Shown here piece after piece: positions 1-7,799 of a stretch of DNA of 64,000 nt (position 1 is its first letter; each line of letters begins with the position of its first letter). The notes below the pieces were generated by a model. That model saw only the letters and a program-made list of their open reading frames with translations, was not told where the DNA came from and did no database searches. Position numbers and translations under genes: made by a program. The stretch is taken from the NCBI GenBank assembly GCA_034437035.1, contig DAOTUI010000171.1, positions 3,674 through 67,673 of the forward strand, read 5' to 3'. The DNA comes from CAKZQX01 sp034437035. GTDB lineage: Bacteria; Chloroflexota; Chloroflexia; Chloroflexales; Chloroflexaceae.

Positions 1-433
1 CAACCCGATGATCGGTACTGATTTCCTGCCCGCGCTGCTGAAATGTCTCCAACACTGATTGAATTTCATGGGGCAGCATCAGTGCCAGGGTCGTGTTGTG
101 CCGGGGATGTTCAACCACAATCTCGTGATGCCCGACACCCGCGATCCGGCGCTGGACGCCGTCAAAAACGCGGGTAAGCATGCCCTCTTCTGCCAGTGCC
201 GGGAATTTATTGCGCACGACCCGGGTATGCCACGGTCCTTCTGTTGGAAACCGTTCAACTTCCAGGTCAAGCTCTTCATTGCCAGGACAGAATGGACAGT
301 TCGGGTCATAGGCACTATGTTCTTCGGTCAGCGTTCGGTGGGCGGACTCGGCAAACGCATTGGGGCGTTTGGAACGCTCACTGGCAATAATGACCCACTC
401 GCGGGTCGCAAGGTTCTGTCGCAATTCGGACAT
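1..433 (-). CDS. galT: Galactose-1-phosphate uridylyltransferase, N-terminal part (runs off the window)
   Basis: Reading leftwards from the ATG at 433, about 144 codons stay open to the window edge, so the C-terminal half is missing. The start MSELRQNLATREWVIIAS is typical of GalT. Cys46 and Cys49 in DPNCPFCPGNE match the metal-binding pair of the family, and GHHEIVVEHP near residue 105 matches its conserved His region. The family transfers UMP between UDP-glucose and galactose-1-phosphate in the Leloir pathway. AAGGA lies 8 nt upstream of the ATG. The nearest upstream gene is beyond the repeat array, so it is not in an operon with anything visible here. An ADP-glucose-type paralogue of the family cannot be excluded without the active-site HPH region, which is outside the window. 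Confidence 0.9.
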   Translation of the reverse strand, partial: MSELRQNLATREWVIIASERSKRPNAFAESAHRTLTEEHSAYDPNCPFCPGNEELDLEVERFPTEGPWHTRVVRNKFPALAEEGMLTRVFDGVQRRIAGVGHHEIVVEHPRHNTTLALMLPHEIQSVLETFQQRGQEISTDHRV

Positions 434-562
434 GGCTGGTTCCTTATGCTGAACGCGGCATTGTCATTCCCGGTTGCGGCTGATCCACAACGCGGATACG
501 CCGTTCGTAATTCCATGCTCCCCTGACGCTGATGTCAGAGGTTTTCTCATTCTCGCTGTGGC

Positions 563-580
563 ATACCACATATATGGTAT
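563..580. promoter_or_regulatory. Inverted repeat ATACCA-N6-TGGTAT upstream of galT
   Basis: ATACCA (563-568) and TGGTAT (575-580) form a dyad in an AT-rich stretch about 130 bp upstream of galT. A further ATACC follows at about 595. This is the arrangement of a repressor operator, but no regulator gene is adjacent. A perfect palindrome with the same half-site occurs at 59183-59200. Confidence 0.35.
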
Positions 581-669
581 TAGTTTAGCATATCATACCG
601 ACTGAGGGAGCGATTCGCGCATCTGCAATAACTTTGCTACAATAAAACTGCGTTTACCGATTATTTACA

Positions 670-863
670 GGACTTACGCGGTGGACGTTCAAACCGGACG
701 TTTGACCAGATGGAAGCCGGCTTCGCCTGCGGCAGCATGGTACTTTTTCGATCTTTTTGGAAAAAAAGTGGCGCTCCAAGCCACTTTTTTTCCAAAAAGG
801 ATGGTCGGTTCCGCCCTGCCGGAGGCGAAAATTCCTTTTGGGTGAGCAACCGCGTAACGCATG
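670..863 (+). repeat. Mosaic palindromic element, copy 1
   Basis: Left end GGACTTACGCGGT, right end ACCGCGTAAC. Inner pair TTCGCCTGCGGCAG (from 722) and CTGCCGGAGGCGAA (ends about 829). The central hairpin at 753-799 is 47 nt with perfect 19-bp arms around CTTTTTGG...CCAAAAAG. The element is flanked by perfect 9-bp direct repeats TTATTTACA (661-669 and 864-872), as expected for a target-site duplication. Non-coding; the short ORFs across it are not credible genes. Confidence 0.9.
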
Positions 864-872
864 TTATTTACA

Positions 873-1176
873 AAAATGACGCGGTGGGTATTCAAACTGC
901 ACGTTTGACAAGATAAAAGCGGTCTTCGCCTGCGGCAGCATGGTGCTTCTTTTCTCTTTTTCACGAACATTTGGCTCAAGGAGCCAAATGTTCGTGAAAA
1001 GAATGGTCGGTTCCGCCCTGCCGGAGGCGAAGTGCCCTGCCGAGTCAGGGAAGCGGAAGCTCGTAAGTGTCCCATATTCTCGCTGGCCGGGCGTCAGCAA
1101 GCCAGGGAACAGAGCGGGGTGAGAAGGATGGGATAGACAAGAGTTTCCACTTTCCTCAGTGACCGTGTAACGCATG
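873..1176 (+). repeat. Mosaic palindromic element, copy 2, interrupted by a second element
   Basis: Same ends and inner pair as copy 1. The central hairpin (about 956-1002) has 20-bp perfect arms TTTTCACGAACATTTGGCTC and its complement around AAG. The right arm is interrupted by the 108-bp element at 1048-1155; removing it with one TCA restores CCGAGTCAGTGACC, which is found intact in inverted form at about 61121-61137. TTATTTACA borders it on both sides (864-872, 1177-1185). Confidence 0.88.
1048..1155 (+). mobile_element. MITE-like element GGGAAGCGG, copy A (nested)
   Basis: A 108-bp non-coding element with imperfect inverted ends GGGAAGCGGAAGCTC and GAGTTTCCACTTTCC, inserted in palindromic element copy 2. 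The trinucleotide TCA is duplicated at 1045-1047 and 1156-1158. The internal string GGGCGTCAGCAAGCC is shared with copy B at 36574. It has no coding capacity, so a transposase would have to act in trans. Confidence 0.85.
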
Positions 1177-1185
1177 TTATTTACA

Positions 1186-1400
1186 CGAGTTACGCGGTGG
1201 GGCCTGTTCCGGCCCGGTGTCAGACCCAAACGCCGGCTTCGCCTGCGGCAGCGTGGTACGTTATGGATCTTTTTCAGGAACACGTTGCACGTTGTGCAAC
1301 GTGTTCCTGAAAAAGAAGAAGATCTTCCGCCCTGCCGGAGGCGCATCGGACCGTTCATCCAGGCAAATGCCTGGTTTGAATGTCCACCGCGTAACGCATG
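1186..1400 (+). repeat. Mosaic palindromic element, copy 3
   Basis: Left end CGAGTTACGCGGT (1186-1198), right end ACCGCGTAAC (1386-1395). The central hairpin (1269-1315) has perfect 22-bp arms starting CTTTTTCAGGAAC around a GTT loop. The right arm holds a small hairpin, CCAGGCAAATGCCTGG. TTATTTACA flanks both sides (1177-1185, 1401-1409). Confidence 0.88.
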
Positions 1401-1409
1401 TTATTTACA

Positions 1410-1541
1410 AAAATGACGCGGTGAGTACACACATCCGGCATTTCATCGCAGCGGCGTGTCGTTTTGCCTGTGGCAGCATGGTACCTCATTCCTGCCGGAG
1501 ACACAGGAAGCCCCCAAACGAGGCATTGGGTAAGTCGTGTT
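1410..1541 (+). repeat. Mosaic palindromic element, copy 4, coreless and degenerate
   Basis: Left end ATGACGCGGT at 1413-1422 and a GCCTGTGGCAGCATGGTACC block, then directly CCTGCCGGAG. The 47-nt central hairpin is absent and the right end is decayed (GTAAGTCGTGTTAC). It is the fourth unit of the TTATTTACA-spaced array. Confidence 0.65.
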
Positions 1542-1555
1542 ACTTACCCAATGCC
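1522..1555 (+). other. Strong hairpin upstream of the nucleoside ABC genes
   Basis: GGCATTGGGTAAGT (1522-1535) pairs perfectly with ACTTACCCAATGCC (1542-1555) across a 6-nt loop. It ends 55 nt before the start codon at 1611. No T-tract follows, so it may be a transcript-stability or attenuation structure, or just the remains of element copy 4. Confidence 0.5.
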
Positions 1556-1610
1556 AGACTACAGACGACGACGGATTACGAACTGCGGACTACAGAATCT
1601 GAGGTACAAC

Positions 1611-3155
1611 GTGACTGACATCAGCGAGCCGGCTACTCCGATTGTCCTCGAAGCGCGCGGTATTACAAAACGATTCCCCGGTGTTATCGCCAATGATAAT
1701 GTCTCGCTCTGTTTGCGTCGGGGCGAGATTCTGGCGCTGCTGGGTGAGAATGGTGCCGGCAAATCAACCCTCATGAACATCCTCTACGGCCTCTATCATC
1801 AGGATGCGGGCGAGATCCTGGTCAACGGTCAGCCGGTGCGCATCGATAGCCCGCACCATGCGATCCGGCTGGGCATCGGGATGGTGCATCAACATTTCCA
1901 ACTCGTGCCGGTGATGAGTGTCACCGAGAATGTTATGCTGGGAACCGAGGTGACGCGCAGAGGCGGATTTCTGGACCGGCGGCGCGCCGCCGAGCAGATT
2001 CGCACTATCTCGCGGCAGTATGGCCTGGAGGTCGATCCGGACGCACTGGTGGCCGATCTACCCGTGGGCGCACAGCAGCGTGTTGAGATTGTGAAAGCGC
2101 TCTATCGCAACGCCGACATGCTCATTCTGGATGAACCAACCGCCGTGCTGACGCCCCAGGAGAGTGATGATCTCTTTCGGATCATGCGTACCCTGACCGA
2201 ACAGCAAAAGTCAATTATTTTTATCACGCATAAACTACGCGAGGTGCTGGATGTTGCTGACCGCATCATGGTGCTGCGCAATGGAAAAGCAGTTGGCGGA
2301 ACAACTCCAGACCGGACGACCCGCGAAGATCTGGCGGCGATGATGGTCGGGCGCGAGGTGTTGCTCCAGGTTGATAAAACGGCGGCAAATCCCACCGAAC
2401 TGGTGCTGCAGGTGCATGACCTGCGTGTTCTCGATGATCGCCAACATGTCGTTGTTGATGGCGTCGATCTGGAGGTCCGCGCCGGCGAGATCCTGGGAAT
2501 TGCCGGGGTACAGGGCAATGGGCAGAGTGAACTGGTCGCCGCACTTACCGGCATGCGTCCGGCTGTGGCGGGCAGTATCTCACTGCTGGGCCGGGAGGTT
2601 GCGCGCGCTTCCCCCCGCCGGATCAGCGAGATGGGCGTGGCCTACATTCCCGAAGATCGCCAGCGTGAAGGTCTGGTGACCAGCTATCCGCTCACCGATA
2701 ATGCCATCCTGGAGATGTACTACCGCAAACCTTTTGCACGCGGCATCTTCCGCGATGAACAGGCACGCATTACGCATGCGCAACGGTTGGTGGCCGAGTT
2801 TGATGTACGTACACCCAGCGTCCATGTTCCCGCCGGCTCGTTGAGTGGCGGCAACCAGCAGAAGTTTATTGTAGCCCGCGAGTTTACCCGGCCGATCAAA
2901 CTGCTGATCGCCGCGCAGCCAACCCGTGGTATCGATGTCGGCTCGATTGAGTTTATCCACCAGCAGATTGTACGCAAGCGCGACGAAGGCACGGCGGTCT
3001 TGCTGGTCTCCGCCGAACTGGACGAGATCTTATCCCTGTCGGATCGGATTGCCGTGATGTACCGGGGCCGCATTATTGCAACGCTTCAGGCGGCGCAGGC
3101 CGACCGCGAAGAGTTAGGCTTGCTGATGGCCGGGTGTGAGCTACCCAACCATTGA
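1611..3155 (+). CDS. Nucleoside/BMP-type ABC transporter, tandem ATPase subunit (NupO/YufO-like)
   Basis: A 514-residue double ATPase energising import of nucleosides or related ligands delivered by a BMP-family lipoprotein. The first half has Walker A GENGAGKST (residues 45-53), the Q-loop region MVHQHFQLVP, a degenerate signature LPVGAQQR and Walker B MLILDEP. The second half has the expected degenerate P-loop GVQGNGQSE, signature LSGGNQQK and the LLIAAQPTRGID block that marks the nucleoside/sugar class. Start GTG 1611 is chosen because GAGG lies just upstream; the longer frame back to 1464 runs through repeat DNA. It is followed after 17 bp by the permease. No BMP lipoprotein gene is nearby. 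Confidence 0.9.
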   Translation: MTDISEPATPIVLEARGITKRFPGVIANDNVSLCLRRGEILALLGENGAGKSTLMNILYGLYHQDAGEILVNGQPVRIDSPHHAIRLGIGMVHQHFQLVPVMSVTENVMLGTEVTRRGGFLDRRRAAEQIRTISRQYGLEVDPDALVADLPVGAQQRVEIVKALYRNADMLILDEPTAVLTPQESDDLFRIMRTLTEQQKSIIFITHKLREVLDVADRIMVLRNGKAVGGTTPDRTTREDLAAMMVGREVLLQVDKTAANPTELVLQVHDLRVLDDRQHVVVDGVDLEVRAGEILGIAGVQGNGQSELVAALTGMRPAVAGSISLLGREVARASPRRISEMGVAYIPEDRQREGLVTSYPLTDNAILEMYYRKPFARGIFRDEQARITHAQRLVAEFDVRTPSVHVPAGSLSGGNQQKFIVAREFTRPIKLLIAAQPTRGIDVGSIEFIHQQIVRKRDEGTAVLLVSAELDEILSLSDRIAVMYRGRIIATLQAAQADREELGLLMAGCELPNH

Positions 3156-3172
3156 TGATGTGAGAGGATGCC

Positions 3173-4312
3173 ATGGCCAAACCCACTGAGGTTGATAAAC
3201 AACCGCGACGGTCAATGTATTTCCGGGATATCTGGGGATGGGTTTCGCCGCTGCTGGTTCCGCTCTTCGCCGTGTTTACCGCACTGGTGATGGGGGCAAT
3301 GATCATTGAGTTGACCGGAAAGAGCTGGTTGCTGGCCTATGGTGGGTTGTGGGATGGCGCGCTGGGTTCCCCCCAGGCCATCGCCAACACGATTGTGCGC
3401 TCCACGCCCTTTATTATTACGGGGCTGGCTGTGGCGCTCGGGTTTAAGGCCGGGCTCTTCAACATTGGTGCGGAAGGCCAACTCTACGCCGGGGCGCTGC
3501 TGTCGGTGCTGGTCGGTATCACCTTTACCGGGTTGCCGAGTATTCTGCTGGTGCCGCTGGCGATTGCCGGAGGAGCAGTGGGTGGTATGCTCTGGGGCGC
3601 AATTCCGGGCTATCTCAAGGCCCGTACCGGTGCGCACGAGGTCATCAATACCATTATGCTCAACTATATCGCCATCCGCCTGACCGAGTGGCTGATTAAG
3701 AGCCGCGATCCCTACCTCCTGGGCGACCCGGATGATCCGAGCAGTGCGCGCACACAGCTTATCAGCGAGCAGGCCCAACTCCCGGTTATCCCCGGCACCG
3801 ATCTGCACGCCGGCATTTTAATGGCGGTTATTCTGGTGCTGCTGGTCTACTGGCTGCTCTATCGGACCACGATTGGCTTTGAGCTACGCACGATCGGGGC
3901 TAACCCGGCGGCGGCGCGCTATGCCGGTATCAAGGTGCCACGCACGATTGTCCTGGCGATGGCCCTGAGCGGGATGATCGCGGGGCTGGCGGGCGCGGGT
4001 GAAGTGCTCGGGGTAGAGCAGGCGCTGAAAACCGACTTTTTCTCGGGGCTGGGCTTCGATAGTATTGCCGTTGCGCTGCTGGCACGCAGCAACCCGCTGG
4101 CGATGATCCCGGCAGGTCTGTTGTGGGGCGGTCTGCTGACCGGCGCACGGCTGATGCAGGTACGCGCCGCGCTGTCGATTGACCTGATCAAGATTGTGCA
4201 GGCGCTGATTATTATGTTTGTTGCTGCCGATCAGATTGTGCGCCGGCTCTATCGCATCCGGACACGCCAGGCCGGGGAGGAGTCGATCTTCTCACGGGGA
4301 TGGGGCGCGTAA
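3173..4312 (+). CDS. Nucleoside ABC transporter permease (NupP/YufP-like, BPD_transp_2)
   Basis: A 379-residue membrane protein with about eight to ten hydrophobic segments and the family stretches FNIGAEGQLYAGALL, HEVINTIMLNYIA and IGANPAAARYAGI. It should pair with the ATPase upstream (17 bp apart, GAGAGG ribosome site before ATG 3173). In related operons a second, shorter permease (YufQ-like) follows. Here the gene is followed directly by about 190 bp of featureless DNA and a palindromic element, so the second permease is absent or elsewhere. The C-terminus (RQAGEESIFSRGWGA) looks normal, so this gene itself is not truncated. Confidence 0.9.
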   Translation: MAKPTEVDKQPRRSMYFRDIWGWVSPLLVPLFAVFTALVMGAMIIELTGKSWLLAYGGLWDGALGSPQAIANTIVRSTPFIITGLAVALGFKAGLFNIGAEGQLYAGALLSVLVGITFTGLPSILLVPLAIAGGAVGGMLWGAIPGYLKARTGAHEVINTIMLNYIAIRLTEWLIKSRDPYLLGDPDDPSSARTQLISEQAQLPVIPGTDLHAGILMAVILVLLVYWLLYRTTIGFELRTIGANPAAARYAGIKVPRTIVLAMALSGMIAGLAGAGEVLGVEQALKTDFFSGLGFDSIAVALLARSNPLAMIPAGLLWGGLLTGARLMQVRAALSIDLIKIVQALIIMFVAADQIVRRLYRIRTRQAGEESIFSRGWGA

Positions 4313-4499
4313 CCCGGCCCTGGTTGTTGTGAGGACAACAGCGGTAGTGGCAATCTTCCGCATCTATCCGGGAATATTTCCGGCAGCAGGAAGGGAGGCG
4401 GACGCGCAGAAGTGTGTTCCTACCAAAAAAACGTCGGGAGGAAGCTCACCTCAGGTATAGACTTTTTCGCCGGATCGCAGTTGATTATAGTCACTGACA

Positions 4500-4686
4500 C
4501 GCGTTACGCAGTCACTGACCCGACAGATATTCCGCCTCCAGCAGGGCGGAAGAAACGCATGCTTTTTCACAAAAACATTCACGTTGTGAATGTTTTTGTG
4601 AAAAAGCAACAAGAGTACCATGCTGCCGCAGGCGAATCGGGCTTCCACCGGGTGAAACGTCCCGTTTGGACACGCACCGCGTAACT
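4500..4686 (-). repeat. Mosaic palindromic element, copy 5
   Basis: Ends CGCGTTACGCAGT and ACCGCGTAAC, inverted relative to copy 1 (GTACCATGCTGCCGCAGGCGAA lies right of the core). The central hairpin (4561-4607) has perfect 22-bp arms GCTTTTTCACAAAAACATTC... around GTT, 47 nt in all. Flanks GTCACTGACA and GTCAATGAGA match at 8 of 10 positions. The 187 bp between the permease stop and this element show no gene. Confidence 0.88.
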
Positions 4687-4780
4687 TCTGTCAATGAGAG
4701 CGGCATTGGACTGCTGCTCCAGAGAAGCGTTTCCTACATCGAGGCGGGCGGCGAACGCTGGTTGGAATGCTCTACTCGTA

Positions 4781-5401
4781 TTAAGCCGAACCTGGCTCAA
4801 TCCGCATACCACTGCCCGGCGCAGATTTAAGTTTCCGCCGGTAGGTTGGGGCAGGCATACCGGGATTCCCCGACTGCAGCAGATGCGCCAGGCTCTGCAA
4901 CCCGCGATACTGCAACTGTTTGACCGAGCCTTCAGTACGCCCCAGGCGTTGCGCAACTTCCTGGACTGAGAGTTCATCCACAAAACGCAACCAAATAACC
5001 TGTTGCTGACTGTAAGTCAAACATTGCAGATTCTGCCGGATTTCCTCGTAGTCGAACTGCGTAGCCAGAAGCGTCTCAGGACCGTCGCATATATCGTCCA
5101 TCTGATCTAAGGGGAGGGGACTGCGGGCATGGCGGCGTAGCATATCCGTGGTTCGGTCGCGTGCGATACGATAGAGCCAGGTGGCGAGGGACCAACCGCG
5201 ATCTTCGTAGGTGGTTATTCCCTCTAACATACGGAGGAACACTTCAGCACAGAGATCTTCAGCCTGTTCGGGATGGCCGATGCGATAGTAGATGTAACGA
5301 TAGATACCCGAAGCGTGGCGTTCGTAGATGGCTGTAAGGGCGTGCGGATCAGCGGATTTGGCCTGACGGATCAACTCGGTATCATTGCTGGTACGTGTCA
5401 T
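4781..5401 (-). CDS. RNA polymerase ECF-type sigma factor
   Basis: A 206-residue sigma-70 family protein. Region 2 covers YIYYRIGHPEQAEDLCAEVFLRML and the following WLYRIARDRTTDMLRR. Region 4 is the C-terminal helix-turn-helix LSVQEVAQRLGRTEGSVKQL. It would direct RNA polymerase to a dedicated promoter set. Start ATG 5401 follows GGGAG at 9 nt; the frame is open further to 5512 but that stretch (MTKLLHFARK...) does not look like sigma sequence. It is a single-gene unit divergent from pcm, with no anti-sigma gene adjacent. Confidence 0.9.
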   Translation of the reverse strand: MTRTSNDTELIRQAKSADPHALTAIYERHASGIYRYIYYRIGHPEQAEDLCAEVFLRMLEGITTYEDRGWSLATWLYRIARDRTTDMLRRHARSPLPLDQMDDICDGPETLLATQFDYEEIRQNLQCLTYSQQQVIWLRFVDELSVQEVAQRLGRTEGSVKQLQYRGLQSLAHLLQSGNPGMPAPTYRRKLKSAPGSGMRIEPGSA

Positions 5402-5548
5402 GGCAATTCTCCCGGTATAGCCCTGGCGGGTGATGCACGAGTAAGCGAGTGAGACCATACCCGTACGTAGTATAGCATGCGTCTTGCGTGCGAAATGTAA
5501 TAGTTTCGTCATAAGAGCGTGATCAAAAAGTTATCGTGCGGGATGTGC

Positions 5549-5554
5549 TACAAT
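5549..5554 (+). promoter_or_regulatory. Extended -10 element for pcm, possibly leaderless
   Basis: TGCTACAAT gives an extended -10 (TACAAT at 5549-5554). The pcm ATG at 5564 is only 9 nt further on, so the transcript would start within a few bases of the start codon. No Shine-Dalgarno sequence is seen. The -35 region is weak. Confidence 0.4.
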
Positions 5555-5563
5555 GCAACTACT

Positions 5564-6205
5564 ATGGAACAGAAACGCGAACATATGGTGCATACGCAAC
5601 TACGGCGACGCGGTATCAGTGATACCGCGGTGCTACAGGCAATGGGCACTGTGCCGCGGCATCTCTTCCTGCCGGAGTCTATCCGCACACAGGCCTATGA
5701 GGACCGCGCACTTCCTCTGGAGGAGGGGCAGACGATATCGCAACCCTTTATTGTGGCGCTGATGGCCCAGGCGTTGCAGTTGCAGAGGCATGAGCGGGTG
5801 CTGGAGATCGGCACCGGTTCGGGGTATGCCGCCGCCGTGTTGAGCCACCTGTCCGCCGAGGTTTACACGGTTGAGACGGTACCGACGCTAACCGAGACGG
5901 CGCGTGTACGCCTGGCTGAACTGGGCTACGGGAATATACATGTGCTTCAGGGTGACGGCACGGTGGGACTGCCTGAATATGCCCCCTTCGACGGAATTGT
6001 GGTCGCCGCCGCATCGCCCTGGGTGCCGCATCCACTGCGCCGGCAACTGGCCGTCGGTGGGCGGCTCGTGATCCCCGTCGGCGGGCGAGATGACCAGATG
6101 TTGCTCCGACTGACGCGGAGCAAGCAGGAGGTTCAGGTTGAGCGGCTGAGCGGGGTACGCTTTGTGCCCCTGCTGGGTGAGCATGCCTGGAAGGATGATC
6201 ATTGA
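5564..6205 (+). CDS. pcm: Protein-L-isoaspartate O-methyltransferase
   Basis: A 213-residue SAM-dependent methyltransferase that repairs isoaspartyl residues in aged proteins. Family marks are VPRHLFLPES, EEGQTISQPFIVALMAQAL, motif I VLEIGTGSGYAAAVLS, DGTVGLPEYAPFDGIVVAAA and GGRLVIPVG. ATG 5564 (MEQKREHMV) is preferred to the frame start at 5519, because 5519-5563 overlaps the likely promoter and adds non-conserved residues. Its last bases are followed by a palindromic element. Length is normal for the family. Confidence 0.92.
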   Translation: MEQKREHMVHTQLRRRGISDTAVLQAMGTVPRHLFLPESIRTQAYEDRALPLEEGQTISQPFIVALMAQALQLQRHERVLEIGTGSGYAAAVLSHLSAEVYTVETVPTLTETARVRLAELGYGNIHVLQGDGTVGLPEYAPFDGIVVAAASPWVPHPLRRQLAVGGRLVIPVGGRDDQMLLRLTRSKQEVQVERLSGVRFVPLLGEHAWKDDH

Positions 6206-6267
6206 TGCGCTGCACGCGATGAACATTCAAACCGGGCGTTTGATCCGCTATAGTATATAAAGTGACA

Positions 6268-6439
6268 CGCGTTACGCGGTCGTTGACCCGGCAGGGCGGA
6301 AGATTCCTTTCTTTTCCATAAAAAATTTGCACCGTGTGCGAATTTTTTATGGAAAAGAAAAAAGAGTACCATGCTGCCGCAGGCGAATCGGGTTTTCATC
6401 GGGTCAAACGCCCAGTTTGAACACGCACCGCGTAACGCG
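6268..6439 (-). repeat. Mosaic palindromic element, copy 6
   Basis: Left end CGCGTTACGCGGT (6268-6280), right end ACCGCGTAACGCG. The central hairpin (6311-6357) is 47 nt with 22-bp arms and one mismatch, starting CTTTTCCATAAAAAATTTGC. Direct repeats TAAAGTGACA (6258-6267) and TAAAGTGATA (6442-6451) match at 9 of 10. The element ends about 35 nt before the next gene. Confidence 0.88.
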
Positions 6440-6474
6440 TGTAAAGTGATAAAAGAAAGAAGGAGCAACGAACT

Positions 6475-7101
6475 GTGCGTAATATTCTCTCGTCCCCGGA
6501 TGAACGCGCCTTTGCCGGTGGCACCAATGACAATATTGAACTACTGAAGGCCTGGGCCGGAACATCCCTGGCATTTGCGATCTTTATAGTGGGTGGACAG
6601 GTTCTCCAACCAGGGTTTCTAACATTCCTGATCATCGCAGCCATAACCTGTGGCATCGGCTTTCTGTTACACGAACTGGCCCACCGCATTGTGGCACGCA
6701 ACTATGGCGCAGAGGCACACTTTGTTGCCAATAACCCCTGGCTGCTGCTCTCAATTGTGATTGCCTTTGCAAGTATTTTCATTGCGGCCCCCGGCGCTGT
6801 CTGGCATCGTGGCTACCTGACCAAGCGCCAGGGCGGGATGATTGCACTGGCGGGACCGGCGACGAATCTGGCGCTGGCGGTGCTCTTTCTGCTGTTGAGT
6901 TTTGCGATCCCCGCCGGCGGCTTTTTGTCGGCGATGGCGTTTGTCGGCTACCAGATCAACGCCTGGCTGGGGTTGTTTAATATGATCCCCGCCGGGCCGT
7001 TCGATGGCGCGAAGGTACTCAACTGGAGTCCGGTGGTGTTTGGTGTGACGGTGGCGATTGCGATTGTTCTTGTATTTGTACTGCCTCGGGTGGTCTTTTA
7101 A
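6475..7101 (+). CDS. Site-2-protease-family membrane metalloprotease
   Basis: A 208-residue membrane protein. HELAH at residues 66-70 is the zinc-binding HExxH motif, placed in a hydrophobic segment. The second metal motif NMIPAGPFDGAKVL (Asp-Gly near residue 178) is present. Hydrophobic segments lie around 30-45, 50-66, 95-115, 125-150 and 185-205. This is the minimal S2P fold without PDZ domain. Members cut membrane-anchored substrates such as anti-sigma factors; the substrate here is unknown. GTG 6475 is preceded by GAAGGAG at about 9 nt. It follows palindromic element copy 6 and is not in an operon. Confidence 0.85.
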   Translation: MRNILSSPDERAFAGGTNDNIELLKAWAGTSLAFAIFIVGGQVLQPGFLTFLIIAAITCGIGFLLHELAHRIVARNYGAEAHFVANNPWLLLSIVIAFASIFIAAPGAVWHRGYLTKRQGGMIALAGPATNLALAVLFLLLSFAIPAGGFLSAMAFVGYQINAWLGLFNMIPAGPFDGAKVLNWSPVVFGVTVAIAIVLVFVLPRVVF

Positions 7102-7150
7102 CCTGTCAACCCTGGGGCGGACGTGCTTATGAATGTTGAAAACATAGGCC

Positions 7151-7505
7151 AGATATGAAATGACCAGGAGTCCCGGCTGATGACGTTTGAAAACCTGGCA
7201 TAGTCCAGATATGAAATGACCGGGAGTCCCGGCTTTAGCCGGTGGAATACCTGCCGGGACAGCGGCAGACTGCCGGGAATGCCTGGTCCGGCTGAAGCCG
7301 GGACTCCTGAGCGGCAATATCCGGATTGAACATGCAACGTTCTTTAGCCGGTGGAATACCTGCCGGGACAGCGGCAGACTGCCGGGAATGCCTGGTCCGG
7401 CTGAAGCCGGGACTCCGGTCCAGCGGATGTCCGAATTTAATGTTCAACGTTCATAAGCCGGGACTCCGGTCCAGCGATGTCCGGATTTAATGTTCAACGT
7501 TCATC
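7151..7505. repeat. Direct and inverted repeat cluster (AGTCCCGGCT...AGCCGGGACT)
   Basis: An 85-bp unit at 7223-7307 begins GGAGTCCCGGCTTTAGCCGG and ends CCGGCTGAAGCCGGGACTCC, so its ends are inverted repeats. About 74 bp of it recurs at 7343-7416. The flank GACTCCGGTCCAGCG...TTCAACGTTCAT is duplicated at about 7410-7453 and 7461-7505, and CCAGATATGAAATGACC occurs at about 7151 and 7205. No coding potential. Together with 7506-7799 this makes a gene-free stretch of about 700 bp. Confidence 0.8.
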
Positions 7506-7588
7506 AGCATGTCCCTACCGCCCCTTGGGAGCGGTTCCACCGGGTGTGACGTATGTTCTTGCACAACGCCACGCATCGTTGGCAGAAA

Positions 7589-7648
7589 CGGCGGCTCCAA
7601 GCCGCCGCTCCGTTGCGCGTGGTTTGGAGCGGCGGCTTGGAGCCGCCG
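7589..7648. repeat. Perfect 23-bp inverted repeat upstream of tpiA
   Basis: CGGCGGCTCCAAGCCGCCGCTCC (7589-7611) is the exact complement of 7626-7648, with a 14-nt spacer. Each arm is itself dyad symmetric (GGCGGCT-CCA-AGCCGCC), so the site could form nested hairpins or a cruciform. Weaker outer pairing (TTCTTGC near 7556 with GCAAGAG near 7657) extends it. It lies about 150 bp before tpiA. Confidence 0.75.
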
Positions 7649-7799
7649 AATGCAGGCAAGAGCACATCCATATAATGCAGAACAATAACAATTCGTCACA
7701 CCCGGTTCCACCCGGCAGGTTGCAGTATCCCGGCAAAGCTGGTATGTTTTGCGGTTGTGCGCGTACGATTCTGGATAATCATGTCGAAGGAGGACGGCT

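Noticed and set aside
661..1463. Several overlapping ORFs of 60-164 codons inside the repeat array
   Set aside because: They follow the repeats in all frames, share the same peptide fragments at unrelated loci, and have no ribosome sites; the same holds for ORFs at 29236-29733, 33104-33352 and 60900-61417.
670..1541. Repeat arrays as CRISPR
   Set aside because: Units are about 190-300 bp palindromes with long variable hairpins; there are no short identical repeats with uniform spacers and no cas genes.
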